Assembly (NCBI RefSeq): GCF_004123675.1
Contig: NZ_CP035420.1
Coordinates: 1 to 64,000 of the forward strand
Reading direction: 5' to 3'
Length of the DNA stretch: 64,000 nucleotides
Source: Leisingera sp. NJS204
GTDB taxonomy: Bacteria; Pseudomonadota; Alphaproteobacteria; Rhodobacterales; Rhodobacteraceae
Shown here in pieces: positions 9,041-17,975 of the stretch (its first letter is position 1; every line of letters starts with the position of its first letter). The position numbers were made by a program, and so were the translations under genes. The notes under the pieces were generated by a model that saw only the letters and a program-made list of their open reading frames with translations, did no database searches and was not told the DNA's origin.

Positions 9041-9978
9041 ACCGCCGCCAGAACAGCAGCCGCGGCTTTGTCCTGGTCAATGCGCTGGTGCTGGTGGCGG
9101 CGCTGTCGGCGGTGGCGGTGCTGCTGCTGGCACGCGCCGAAAGCGGCCGGGCACGGCTGCAGGCCGGGCAGGAGGCGGATCAGCTGGCGCTGGCGCTGGA
9201 CGCCTTTGATGCGCTGGCCATCACCCTGCTGGCGCAGGACCGCTCCGCCACCGATCACCCCGGCGAGGCCTGGGCCCGCGTGCAGGCGGAACAGGCATTG
9301 GCACGGGGCGCGGTCAGCGGCCGGATCGAAGATCTGCAAGGGCGCTTCAATGTGAACTGGCTGGCGGATCCGGACAATACCGCTGCCCGGGCCGCCTTTG
9401 CCCGGCTGCTGAAGATCCTGGCGCTGCCGCCCCGCACCGGCGAGACCATCCGCGCCGCCCTGCAGCCGGGCGGGCCGCAGAACCGCGCGGCCTGGGCCCG
9501 GCTTGATCCGCCGCTGGACCCGGTGGGCGGCGCGCTGCTGGACGCCGGGCAGCTGGCCGGCATCCCCGGCCTGCCACCGCGCAGCTATCAGCGGCTGCGC
9601 CCCTATATCACCGCCCTGCCCGGCAGCAGCCGCCTGAATGTGAACACCGCCTCTCCGCAGGTGCTGGCCGCCTTTCTGCCGCATCTGCCGCCCGCAGCCC
9701 TGGCCCGGCTGCAAACCGCGCTGCCCGCCGCCTCTCCCGAGGCTTTTCTGGCCGCCGCCGGCCTGGCCCGGATCAGCGCAGAGCAGGCCCCGGAACAAAG
9801 CGATGAGACAGCGGCAGATCACTTGGGCGCAGAGCAGATCACAGTGGTCTCGCACTGGTTCCGCGCCAGTTCGCAGGCGCAACTGGGCACACTCTCCGCA
9901 CAGCGCAGCACGGTGCTGCGCAAAACCGGCGCCGCCCGGCGGCCTGCAGTCGCCTGGCGGCTGACCCGCCGGCCCTGA
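9037..9978 (+). CDS. gspK: Type II secretion pseudopilus tip protein GspK
   Basis: The 313-residue protein has leader RG|FVLVNALVLVAALSAVAVLL. It lacks Glu5, which is normal for GspK and marks it as the tip subunit. The large globular domain carries the family motifs DLQGRFNVNWL and RLNVNTASPQVLAA. The ATG at 9037 overlaps the gspJ stop. It caps the GspI-J-K complex in the periplasm. Confidence 0.9.
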   Translation: MNRRQNSSRGFVLVNALVLVAALSAVAVLLLARAESGRARLQAGQEADQLALALDAFDALAITLLAQDRSATDHPGEAWARVQAEQALARGAVSGRIEDLQGRFNVNWLADPDNTAARAAFARLLKILALPPRTGETIRAALQPGGPQNRAAWARLDPPLDPVGGALLDAGQLAGIPGLPPRSYQRLRPYITALPGSSRLNVNTASPQVLAAFLPHLPPAALARLQTALPAASPEAFLAAAGLARISAEQAPEQSDETAADHLGAEQITVVSHWFRASSQAQLGTLSAQRSTVLRKTGAARRPAVAWRLTRRP

Positions 9979-10102
9979 TCCCGGCGCGGCTCTCCGGCGG
10001 CGGCACCGGTCAGCAGCACGGGTCCGATTGCGCATTGCACTTGCCCCGTGCCGCCCCCATTCTGCGCAGCGCAAAATACAGCAGTAACAGGAGCCCCGGG
10101 CG

Positions 10103-11305
10103 ATGCCCTCTGCCAGCGCCAAGCCAGACATCGCCGCAGAGTTTGTCCGCCTGGGACCGGACGGCAGTGCCGCGGCTGCGCCGCATCAGGTGGTGACCGT
10201 GCCCGGCGAAACGGTGCCGCTGTTTGCGCTGGATCTGCCTGCCAGGCTGCGCGGTCAGGCCCGCGAGCAGGTCGCCCGGCGCCAGCTGGCCGCCCGGCTG
10301 GGGCTGCGCAGCGATCAGATCTCTATGCACCCCTTTGCCCCGGCCCGCAAAACCGCCGCCGCTTGGACCCGGGTGCTGGCCGCCGAGACCGGCTGGCTGG
10401 ACAGTCTGCGCCGCCTGCCCGGCCGGGCGGTGCTGCCCGATTACCTGGCACTGCCCGCCGCCGCCGGCATCTGGAGCCTCGCCCTGCGCGGCAGCGGCCC
10501 GGGTGCTGCAATCAGCGTCCGGCTGGGGGTGGAGGACGGCTTTACCGCCCAGGCGCCGCTGACCCTGATGATGCTGCAGCAGGCGCTGGACAGCCGCCCC
10601 CGGCCCAAAGCGCTGCTGCTGCCTGCGGAAGCGCCGCCGGAATTTGCGGAGCTGGCCCGTGCCCACGGCATCCCCGCAGCTGCCAGCCCCGCCGCAGTGG
10701 CAGCATTGGGGCTGCCGCAACCGGTGGTGCTGGGGCATGGCGAATTGACCTGCGATCTGCGCCGCAACCCGATGGCGGCTCAGGCGCAGCTGGAGCGCAA
10801 ACTGCTGCCCTGGCGCTGGCCGCTGCTGGCTGCGGTACTGGCAGCAGCGCTGTGGAGCGCTGCCCAGATCACTGCCATCCTCCGCATCGAGGCACAGACC
10901 GCTGCCGCGGCGGCAGAAACCACGGCCCTGGCGCAGACGCATTTCACCAATGGCGCGCCGGTGCTCGATGCCCGGCTGCAAATCAGCCGCGCCCTGGCCG
11001 GACTGCGCAATGCCGCCGGACCGGCAGCGCAGCCGGATGTGCTGGAGCTGACCCGCCGCATCGCCGCTGTGGCCGCCAAAGCCGGCGCCCGGGCCGAAAG
11101 CCTCAGCTATCAGCAAGGCGAAGCGGTGCGGCTGGCGGTGCGGCTGGCCGATTTTGCCGCCGCCGATCAGCTGGCAGCGGCACTGCGGACGCAAGGTCTG
11201 GCGGTGCAGCTGACCGATTCCCGGGCCGATGGCAGCGAGGGCGGCGTCTTTGCCGAATTTGCCATCACCGCAGACAGCCCGGGCCCGGACGGAGAGCGCC
11301 GATGA
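10103..11305 (+). CDS. gspL: Type II secretion assembly platform protein GspL
   Basis: The 400-residue bitopic inner-membrane protein links the cytoplasmic ATPase GspE to the periplasmic parts. The cytoplasmic actin-like domain (residues 1-230) is followed by one transmembrane segment (about 234-258, WRWPLLAAVLAAALWSAAQI) and a periplasmic ferredoxin-like domain (about 310-390). AGGAG lies upstream of ATG 10103. A 124-base gap separates it from gspK; it overlaps gspM as ATGA. Confidence 0.88.
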   Translation: MPSASAKPDIAAEFVRLGPDGSAAAAPHQVVTVPGETVPLFALDLPARLRGQAREQVARRQLAARLGLRSDQISMHPFAPARKTAAAWTRVLAAETGWLDSLRRLPGRAVLPDYLALPAAAGIWSLALRGSGPGAAISVRLGVEDGFTAQAPLTLMMLQQALDSRPRPKALLLPAEAPPEFAELARAHGIPAAASPAAVAALGLPQPVVLGHGELTCDLRRNPMAAQAQLERKLLPWRWPLLAAVLAAALWSAAQITAILRIEAQTAAAAAETTALAQTHFTNGAPVLDARLQISRALAGLRNAAGPAAQPDVLELTRRIAAVAAKAGARAESLSYQQGEAVRLAVRLADFAAADQLAAALRTQGLAVQLTDSRADGSEGGVFAEFAITADSPGPDGERR

Positions 11306-11805
11306 CCGCCCGGATGATCTCCCGCCTGGCCGGCCTGCTGCTGCCGCTCAACCGCCGCGAACGGCTGCTGCTGGCCGCATTGCTGCTGGCGGTGCTGCCG
11401 CTGGGGGCCGGGTTTGCGCTGCTGCTGCCGCTGCATGAACGCCGCCTGGCGGCGGAACAGGCGCAGGCCGAAGCCGCCGCCTTGCAGGCCTGGGCGGCCG
11501 GGCGGCTGGCAGAGAAACAGACCCTGGCCCGCAGCGCGCCGCCTGCCCCCGGCGCCCCGGCCGGTCTCAGCGGTATTGAACAAAGGCTGATTGCCGCCGG
11601 GCTGCGGCGCCGGCTCAGCGGGCTGGGCAGCGGTCCCGGAGAGACGGTGGAGCTGCGCTTTGACAGCATTGGCTTTGAGGAGCTCGGCGCCTTTCTGATG
11701 GGCGCGCATCCCGCCTGGGGCTACCGCCTGCGCAGTTTCCGCTTTGAGGCACAGGAGGCACCGGGGCGGGTGGCCGCCTGGATCACCCTGGCGCCGCAGC
11801 AATAA
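11302..11805 (+). CDS. gspM: Type II secretion assembly platform protein GspM
   Basis: This 167-residue protein has a short cytoplasmic N-terminus (NRRERLLLAALLLAVLPLG), one transmembrane helix, a coiled region (RRLAAEQAQAEAAALQAW) and a small periplasmic domain, the GspM layout. ATG 11302 overlaps the gspL stop as ATGA; a longer open frame upstream is not coding. It is the last gene of the plus-strand gsp operon. Confidence 0.85.
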   Translation: MTARMISRLAGLLLPLNRRERLLLAALLLAVLPLGAGFALLLPLHERRLAAEQAQAEAAALQAWAAGRLAEKQTLARSAPPAPGAPAGLSGIEQRLIAAGLRRRLSGLGSGPGETVELRFDSIGFEELGAFLMGAHPAWGYRLRSFRFEAQEAPGRVAAWITLAPQQ

Positions 11806-11855
11806 GCCGCGCCCTGGTCCGACCGTTTTGTGCCCCTGCCGCTGCTTGCCCGGGC

Positions 11856-12389
11856 CTACAGCTTGCCCAGGCGGACCCGGATACTGGCCTGGCGTCCGGC
11901 CAGCGAACCCAGCGGATCCATGCCGGCATGGGACTTCAGGACTTCATCCAGCGCGGCCTGGGCCGCTTGCAGCTGCTGTTTTCCGGCCTCTGCCTGGCCC
12001 CCGGCCAGCAGCGACAGGCCCAGTTCATGCTGGGCGGTGCCCTGCACCGCCAGCGCCGCGGCACGGGCCTCGCCGGACTGGCCTTGCGCCAGCGTTCCGG
12101 CGGTTTTGGCGGCAGCGGCAAAATCACCGCTGCGCAGTTCGGCATGGGCATATTCCAGCTGCATCCGCGGCGCCAGCGGCCCGGATTGGCCGATCAGCTT
12201 CAGATAGGCGCGCTTGGCCTGCGCATAATCGCCGCCTTCCAGTGCATTGCGGGCGACCCCGTACTGCTTCTGGAACGCGCCCTGCCCGGAAGGCCCCGCG
12301 CCGCAGCTGCCCAGCAGCAGCACAAGCGCCAATCCCGCCAGTCCGGTTCTTCCGGCCCGGGCCGGAATTGCAAAGGTAGATGCCTGCAT
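11856..12389 (-). CDS. TPR-like lipoprotein inside the type II secretion locus
   Basis: The 177-residue protein begins MQASTFAIPARAGRTGLAGLALVLLLGSC; the lipobox LLGSC marks a lipoprotein. The mature part is helical and TPR-like (GDYAQAKRAYLKLIGQSGPLAPRMQLEYAHAELRSGDFAAA). The ATG at 12389 is chosen because the signal sequence starts there with AAAGAG upstream; the longer open frame is not protein-like. It sits on the opposite strand between gspM and gspC. No recognisable GspS or GspN is present, so it may act as a pilotin or assembly factor for the secretin. That role rests on position, lipidation and TPR character only. Confidence 0.72.
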   Translation of the reverse strand: MQASTFAIPARAGRTGLAGLALVLLLGSCGAGPSGQGAFQKQYGVARNALEGGDYAQAKRAYLKLIGQSGPLAPRMQLEYAHAELRSGDFAAAAKTAGTLAQGQSGEARAAALAVQGTAQHELGLSLLAGGQAEAGKQQLQAAQAALDEVLKSHAGMDPLGSLAGRQASIRVRLGKL

Positions 12390-12533
12390 CAGCTGTTCTC
12401 TTTCCGGCTGCCCATTTCTTGTGTTAATTCTTGCGGAAAATTTACCATGCCCCGCGCCGCCCGTCCATGCTTGCCGCAAGCCGGGCCGCCGGTGCCGGGC
12501 AAAGCCGGGACAGCGGTTTTTGGAAAGGATCCG

Positions 12534-12998
12534 ATGCGTCTGATATCTGCATTCTGCACGCTGATCGCGCTGGCCGCGGCCGCCCAGGCCGGGCATCTTC
12601 TGTGGCAGGAAATCCAAGGCCCATCCAGCCTGCCCGTCCACGCCCATGCAGCCGCCCCTGCCGCCGTCCAGCAGCCCGCCGCCGCAACCGCGCCGCCGCG
12701 CAGCTGGGCGCCGCTGTTCGGGGAGAAACAACCGCCGCAGCCGCAGGCTCCTGCATCCGCGCCTGCCCCGGCGGCAAGCGCCGCCGAACCGCCGCTTGCC
12801 AGCCTGGGCTATGCGCTCCAAGGGGTGGTGCAGGCAGGCGAGGCCACCTGGGCGATGATCTCCCATCCCGCCGGCGCCCGGCTGCTGCGGGCCGGGGATG
12901 AGCTGCCCGGCGGTATCAAAGTGGTGCGGATCGACAGCCGCGGTCTGTGGCTGTCGCGCAGCGATGGCGCGCCTGAACTGCTGAATTTCCCGCAATAG
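12534..12998 (+). CDS. gspC: Type II secretion inner-membrane protein GspC
   Basis: This 154-residue protein has one N-terminal membrane segment (FCTLIALAAAAQAGHLLW), a Pro/Ala-rich linker and the GspC homology region (RSWAPLFGE ... ASLGYALQGVVQAG ... GDELPGGIKVVRIDSRGLWL). The homology region contacts the secretin GspD. GGAAAGGA upstream supports ATG 12534. There is no C-terminal PDZ or coiled-coil domain, so it is a short GspC. It stands alone on the plus strand, convergent with gspF. Confidence 0.87.
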   Translation: MRLISAFCTLIALAAAAQAGHLLWQEIQGPSSLPVHAHAAAPAAVQQPAAATAPPRSWAPLFGEKQPPQPQAPASAPAPAASAAEPPLASLGYALQGVVQAGEATWAMISHPAGARLLRAGDELPGGIKVVRIDSRGLWLSRSDGAPELLNFPQ

Positions 12999-13015
12999 AG
13001 CCGGGTTACCCCGCC

Positions 13016-14230
13016 TCAGCCCGCAATCGCCGCCTGCAGATCAAAGACCGGCAACAGCACCGCCAGCACAATCACCAGCACCAGCCCGCCCACCAGCATC
13101 ATCAGCACCGGTTCCAGCAGGGCAGCGATGCGCTTGCGCTCGGTCTGCAGCCGGTGTTCGGTCAGATCGGCGGCCCGCCCGGTCATCCGGGCCAGCTGCA
13201 CCGAGACTTCGCCCGCACTGATCAGCTGCCGCGCCACCGGCGGCAGAAAGCTGAGCCGCCCCAGCGCCGCTGACAGGCTTTCGCCCTGGCGCACCGCCGC
13301 GGCCACGGCGCCGGCCTCGTCCTGGAACCGGGCGATCTCCAGCACTCCGGCGGCACTGGAGGCAGCACTCAGCACCGCATGGCGCGAGCCCAGAACCAGC
13401 GCCAGGGTGCGCATATACTGCACCGCCTCGCCCAGCCGTGCCAGCCGCCCCAGCACCGGCAGCCGCAACAGGATCCGGTCCCGCAGGTGGCGCAGGCGCG
13501 GCACCCGCGGCACCGCCGCCAGAAAAACCGCCAGGGCAGCGGCCAGCACCATCAGCACCGCCGCCTGATCCCTCAGAAAGTCCGAGACCGCCAGCACCGC
13601 CGCCGTCAGCGGCGGCAGCGGCCGGCCGGTCATTTCAAACATCGCCACGATTTCGGGCGCCACGCTGGTCATCAGAATACCGCAGACCAGAACCGAGACC
13701 GCGGCCACAAACCCCGGATAGACCAGCGCGGTGGCAATCTGGGCGCGCCCGGTGTTCTGCTGCTCCAGATGCGCAGCCAGCCCGTCAAACACCGCCGCCA
13801 GCTCGCCGGCCTCCTCGCCGGCCCTGAGAGCGGCCAGGTAAAAGGGCGGAAACCCCGCACCCGCATCCGCCAGCGCCTCCGACAGCGCCGCCCCGTCCAG
13901 CAAAGCCGCCCGCGCCTGCGCCGCCATTGCATCCAGCGCCGGATGGCCGCCCGCGCGCACCGCCTCGAGCGCTTCATCCACCGGCAGTTCAGCCGCCAGC
14001 ATCACCGCCATCTGGCGGGTGAAAACCGCCTGCAGATCCGGGATCAGGCGGCGCTGGCGCCAGCGGCTGGCCGCTCTGTTGGACCCGCGGCGGCGCGCCT
14101 CAGAGAGATCTGCGGGAAACAGATCCTGCGCCGCCAGCTGGGCGGCGGCATCTGCTTCGGTTTCCGCCACCACGGTGCCGCGCCGTTTGCGGCCGGCGCT
14201 GGTGTAGGCGGTATAGGCATAGGCCTTCAT
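13016..14230 (-). CDS. gspF: Type II secretion inner-membrane platform protein GspF
   Basis: A 404-residue polytopic protein with the family's duplicated cytoplasmic helical domains and three membrane segments. Signature stretches include FTRQMAVMLAAELPVDEALEAV, the central VLVCGILMTSVAPEIV region and the C-terminal LLEPVLMMLVGGLVLVIVLAVLLPVFDL. It overlaps the gspE stop as ATGA, as the last gene of the gspD-E-F operon. Confidence 0.93.
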   Translation of the reverse strand: MKAYAYTAYTSAGRKRRGTVVAETEADAAAQLAAQDLFPADLSEARRRGSNRAASRWRQRRLIPDLQAVFTRQMAVMLAAELPVDEALEAVRAGGHPALDAMAAQARAALLDGAALSEALADAGAGFPPFYLAALRAGEEAGELAAVFDGLAAHLEQQNTGRAQIATALVYPGFVAAVSVLVCGILMTSVAPEIVAMFEMTGRPLPPLTAAVLAVSDFLRDQAAVLMVLAAALAVFLAAVPRVPRLRHLRDRILLRLPVLGRLARLGEAVQYMRTLALVLGSRHAVLSAASSAAGVLEIARFQDEAGAVAAAVRQGESLSAALGRLSFLPPVARQLISAGEVSVQLARMTGRAADLTEHRLQTERKRIAALLEPVLMMLVGGLVLVIVLAVLLPVFDLQAAIAG

Positions 14231-15852
14231 GTGTTGTCCCCGGCGACCCGCAGGGTTTCCTCCAGGCTGACCAGCCCGGCAGCAGCAGCCGTCAGCCCCT
14301 GCCCGGCCAGGCTGTCCTGCGGCCGCAAGGCAAGATCGCGCAACGCCGTCTCGCCGGCGCCTGCGTCAATGGCATTGCGCAGCGCCTCATCCACTTCGGC
14401 GATTTCAAAAATCCCCAGCCGCCCGGCATGGCCGCTGCCGCCGCAGGAGGCGCAGCTGCCGTTTCCCGCCTGATAAAGCCGCGCCGGCGCCGCCAGCCCG
14501 CAGCGGGCAAACAGGGCTGCCGCCTGTTCCCCAACCGGGGCCGGGCGGCGGCAGTCCTGGCACAGCCGCCGCAACAGCCGCTGCGCGATCACCCCGCGCA
14601 AAGTGGCGGCAATCAGGAAATTATCCGTCCCCAGATCGCGCAGCCGCACCACCGCGCCGGCGGTGCTGTTGGCATGCAGCGAGGAGAACACCAGATGCCC
14701 GGTCAGCGCCGCCTGCGCCGCGGTCGAGGCGGTCTCGGCATCCCGGATCTCGCCCACCAGGATCACATCCGGGTCCTGGCGCAGGGTGGCGCGCAGGCCT
14801 GCGGCAAAGCTCATGCCGATGCCCGCGTTGATCTGGCTTTGCGAAATCCCCGGCAGATCGTATTCCACCGGGTCCTCGACGGTGACAATATTGCGCGACG
14901 CCCGGTCCGCCAGCTGCAGCAGCGAATACAGCGTCGTCGTCTTGCCCGCCCCGGTCGGCCCGGTGGCCAGGATGATGCCGTTCGGAAACCCCGCCAGCCG
15001 CTGCAGCAGCGCCTGCTGGCCTGCATTCAGCCCCAGGCCGTCCAGCGGCAGCAGACCGCTGGAACGGTCCAGGATCCGCAGCACGATGCGTTCGCCGTAC
15101 TGGCCGGGCAGAGAGCTTACCCTGGTGTCGATCACCCGCCCGCCCAGCGACAGCGGGATGCGGCCGTCCTGCGGCAGCCGGGTCTCGGCAATGTCCAGAC
15201 CCGCCATCACCTTAAGCCGCGACACCACCCGCCGCACCGGCACATCGCCGCGGTCCAGCACCGCTTGCAGCACCCCGTCGATGCGCATCCTGACCCTTAG
15301 CCCTGCCTCATGCGGCTCGATATGCAGATCCGAGGCACCGCTTTGCACCGCCCGGCGCAGCAGCTGGTTCACCAGCTGGATCACCGGCGCGTCGCCCGGC
15401 TCATCCAAGAGGTCGCGCTGGCGGCGGGCAAAGGCAGCCTCCTCAAGATCAAAGCTGAGATCCGCGCCGGCCTGTTCCGCCTCTGCCCCGGCCGGGCCGT
15501 CCTGATAGATGCGGGCCAGTGCTGCCTCAAACCCGGTCCGGTCCAGCTGCTCCACCGCCTCCAGCCGGGTGCCGGCCCCCAGCTGCCGCTGCGCCTCGCG
15601 CAGGCCCGTCTGGGTGGCGCCGGGTCCGGCCAGCAGGCGGATGCCGGCCGGGACCGTCTCCAGCAGCACCTGCTGGTCGCGGGCAAAGGCAAAAGGCAAC
15701 CGCGGCGCAGGCGCCGTTCCGGACCGGCCCCCGGTCTCAGGCCCGGTCTCAGGCCTGTTCTCTGGCCCAGTCTCAGTTCCGGTCTCAGTTCTGGCCGTTG
15801 AAACGGAGGCGGCTGGGGAGCGGGGGATAGTTTCGGCGTTGAGCAACGTCAT
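14227..15852 (-). CDS. gspE: Type II secretion ATPase GspE
   Basis: The cytoplasmic hexameric ATPase powers pseudopilus assembly. With the ATG at 15852 it has 541 residues. It shows Walker A GPTGAGKTT (about residue 295), Asp and His boxes, Walker B VILVGEIRDAE (about 361) and the zinc tetracysteine pairs CQDC and CASC (about 428 and 466). The start is uncertain: a TTG at 15870 and an ATG at 15867 are in frame, but 15852 has GGA about 8 bases upstream and the smallest overlap with gspD (68 bases). The N-terminal linker is an in-frame 12-bp repeat tract giving PETG-like units. Confidence 0.93.
   Translation of the reverse strand: MTLLNAETIPRSPAASVSTARTETGTETGPENRPETGPETGGRSGTAPAPRLPFAFARDQQVLLETVPAGIRLLAGPGATQTGLREAQRQLGAGTRLEAVEQLDRTGFEAALARIYQDGPAGAEAEQAGADLSFDLEEAAFARRQRDLLDEPGDAPVIQLVNQLLRRAVQSGASDLHIEPHEAGLRVRMRIDGVLQAVLDRGDVPVRRVVSRLKVMAGLDIAETRLPQDGRIPLSLGGRVIDTRVSSLPGQYGERIVLRILDRSSGLLPLDGLGLNAGQQALLQRLAGFPNGIILATGPTGAGKTTTLYSLLQLADRASRNIVTVEDPVEYDLPGISQSQINAGIGMSFAAGLRATLRQDPDVILVGEIRDAETASTAAQAALTGHLVFSSLHANSTAGAVVRLRDLGTDNFLIAATLRGVIAQRLLRRLCQDCRRPAPVGEQAAALFARCGLAAPARLYQAGNGSCASCGGSGHAGRLGIFEIAEVDEALRNAIDAGAGETALRDLALRPQDSLAGQGLTAAAAGLVSLEETLRVAGDNT
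15731..15790. repeat. 12-bp tandem repeat at gspD/gspE overlap
   Basis: Five 12-base units on the plus strand (CCGGTCTCAGGC twice, then degenerate copies) cover the gspE N-terminal linker. The tract reaches the gspD stop codon at 15785. On the gspE coding strand the unit reads GGGCCTGAGACC. Confidence 0.85.
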
Positions 15853-17770
15853 CAATGAATCCGGCATCAAAGGGCTGGTTCAGATCGGCGCCGTCAAACG
15901 GCAGCGCGCCGACCCGGGTTTGCGGGAACCGGCCGTCGTCCAGCGGCGCGATGGCGGCGCTGGCGTTCTGCGCCTTGCGCGACAGCTGGCGGGTGATCCG
16001 CCGTGCCTCGGCATCCGTGGCCACCACCTGCGGCCGCAGGAGCACCAGCAGCACCCGCTGGTCGCCGGTGGCATTCTTGCCGCGGAACAGCCCGCCCAGC
16101 AGCGGCAGTTTCGACAGGCCCGGCACCCGCTGGTCAACCGCGCCCGAACCGTTCTCCAGCAAGCCCCCCAGCATGATCACCGCCCCGTCGCTGACCAGCG
16201 CAGTGGTCGACAGCGACCGCCGCGAGGTGATCTCGCCGCCCGAGGACGCGGTGGCATTGGTCAGGTTGGACACCTCCTGCTTGATCAGCAGCCGCACGGT
16301 GCGGTCGGCATTGATCTGCGGCGTGACATTCAGGGTCAGGCCGACATCCTGGCGCTCGATGGTCTGGAACGGGTTTTCCACCGCACTGCCGCTCACGGTG
16401 GAGAAGCTGCCGGTGACAAAAGGCACATTCTGCGCCACCACGATCTCGGCCTCCTGATTGTTCAGGGTCAGGATCGACGGCGTTGACAGCAGCCGGGTGG
16501 AATTCACCGTGGTAATGGCGGTGAGCAGCCCGGCAATGCCGTCGCCGTCCTTCAGCCGGGCGGCGCCGATGACGCCGGCGGCGCCAACCTCCGGCGCCGC
16601 GCCGCTGCGGGCGGTGGAAATCAAATTGATCAGGCTGCTGCGCCCCGGCAGGGTGAACTGCACCCCGCCCACCAGCGCATCATTCAGCACCGCGCCGAAT
16701 TGCACCGACAGATCCGACAGCCCCTGCACCGACATCTCAAAGATCACCGCCTCCACCAGCACCTGGGTGGGGCGGCGGTCCAGATAGCGCACCATCTGCA
16801 CGATCTCATCAATCCGGTCCTGCGGCGCCGAGACCAGCAGCGTATTGGTCTGCGGCTCGGGCACAATGCGGACCGGTGTGCGGCCTGTCGTGTCGCCGCT
16901 GTCATTCAGCGTGCGCATCACCACATCGGCAATCGCCGCCGCATCGGCATAGTTCAGCCCGATGCTGCGCGCCACCACCCGGTCGCGCTGGGTATCAAGC
17001 TCGGCAGCCAGCACCCGCACCCGGTGGCGCAGCGCCTCGGAGCCGGAGACCACCAGCGCATTGGAACGCCGGTCGACGCTGATCGCCGCATCCTCCGGCA
17101 GGATCTGCATCGCCTGCACCACCTGCATCACATCCGCCGCCGCCGCGTTCTGCAGCCGGATAATTTCAACCGGCGTCTGTTTGCGCGGCTTGTCCAGGCT
17201 TTCGATCAGCCGCGCGATCCGTTCCAGATTGGCCCTGCGGTCCGACAGGATCAGCCGGTTCGACCCCGGCACCGCCGTCATCACCGCCTCGGCCGGCAAC
17301 AGCGGGCGCACCACCTCGATCACCTCCTGCAGCGGGATCTCGCGCACCGGGATCACCCGCGTCTCAAAGCCCCCCGGCAGCCCCGCGCCGCCGCCCGAAG
17401 CCAGCTCCCGCGCTGCATTCATCGGCACAATCCGGTCAGCCCCCGCCCCTTCGATGAGGGTCAGCCGGTTCAGCTCCAGCACCGCCAGGAACACCTCATA
17501 CAGATCCTCCGGCGACATCTGGTCCGGTGCCAGCACCGTCACCGTGCCGCGCGCATTGCCGTCCAGCACAAAGCTGCGGCCGGTGGCCTCCGAGACAATC
17601 TCGACAAAATTGCGCAGATCCGCATCGCGCAGATCCAGCGTCACCTGCGCTGCCGCAGGCCCGCCGGGCCAGGCGGCCAGAAACAGCAGCAGCATCATCG
17701 CCCGCACAGAGGCCGCCCCCCGCAAAATCAGCCCTGCTGCGGCCTGCCGCATCTGTGCCTGGTATATCAT
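15785..17770 (-). CDS. gspD: Type II secretion outer-membrane secretin GspD
   Basis: With ATG 17770 it has 661 residues: an N-terminal signal region (MMLLLFLAAWPGGPAAAQ), N0 domain (VTLDLRDADLRNFVEIVSEATG), N1-N3 domains (repeated RVIPVREIPLQEVIEVV / IIRLQNAAAADVMQVV / SIGLNYADAAAIADVV), then the secretin core (VLVEAVIFEMS ... LLSTPSILTLNNQEAEIVV ... VPGLSKLPLLGGLFRG). It forms the outer-membrane channel. No C-terminal S-domain is evident, and the tail is short. The frame is open upstream to 17860 but the start at 17770 suits the signal peptide better. It heads the minus-strand gspD-E-F operon. Confidence 0.92.
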   Translation of the reverse strand: MIYQAQMRQAAAGLILRGAASVRAMMLLLFLAAWPGGPAAAQVTLDLRDADLRNFVEIVSEATGRSFVLDGNARGTVTVLAPDQMSPEDLYEVFLAVLELNRLTLIEGAGADRIVPMNAARELASGGGAGLPGGFETRVIPVREIPLQEVIEVVRPLLPAEAVMTAVPGSNRLILSDRRANLERIARLIESLDKPRKQTPVEIIRLQNAAAADVMQVVQAMQILPEDAAISVDRRSNALVVSGSEALRHRVRVLAAELDTQRDRVVARSIGLNYADAAAIADVVMRTLNDSGDTTGRTPVRIVPEPQTNTLLVSAPQDRIDEIVQMVRYLDRRPTQVLVEAVIFEMSVQGLSDLSVQFGAVLNDALVGGVQFTLPGRSSLINLISTARSGAAPEVGAAGVIGAARLKDGDGIAGLLTAITTVNSTRLLSTPSILTLNNQEAEIVVAQNVPFVTGSFSTVSGSAVENPFQTIERQDVGLTLNVTPQINADRTVRLLIKQEVSNLTNATASSGGEITSRRSLSTTALVSDGAVIMLGGLLENGSGAVDQRVPGLSKLPLLGGLFRGKNATGDQRVLLVLLRPQVVATDAEARRITRQLSRKAQNASAAIAPLDDGRFPQTRVGALPFDGADLNQPFDAGFIDDVAQRRNYPPLPSRLRFNGQN

Positions 17771-17880
17771 TGGCCCGCTCTCTGGTTCTGCGCCGCCGCT
17801 ATCCCGGCGGCCGCCCTGCCTGTTCTGGCGTACCATAAGGCAAGCAGCAGCGAAACACACAGGTTTCTATGCGTTTTGCG

Positions 17881-17896
17881 GCGGCAGGCCTGCCGC
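17881..17896. repeat. 16-bp perfect palindrome in gspD / glycosyltransferase intergenic region
   Basis: GCGGCAGGCCTGCCGC is a perfect inverted repeat between the divergent gspD and glycosyltransferase genes. It is a candidate operator or structural element. Confidence 0.5.
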
Positions 17897-17917
17897 ATCT
17901 CCACCGCTGCCGCAGCG

Positions 17918-17964
17918 TGCCGTTCCCTGCAGCCTGCACTTGCATCCGGCGGCAGGGAACGGCA
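17918..17964 (+). promoter_or_regulatory. Leader inverted repeat ahead of family-4 glycosyltransferase
   Basis: Perfect 13-bp arms (TGCCGTTCCCTGC and GCAGGGAACGGCA) enclose 21 bases and end 11 bases before ATG 17976. The right arm contains the only AGGGAA ribosome-binding-like stretch, so the hairpin could mask translation of the gene. Confidence 0.5.
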
Positions 17965-17975
17965 AGCATACACTC

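Noticed and set aside
10048-10102. Upstream in-frame extension of the GspM frame across gspL
   Set aside because: The frame is open by GC bias only; GspM similarity starts at 11302 with an ATGA overlap.
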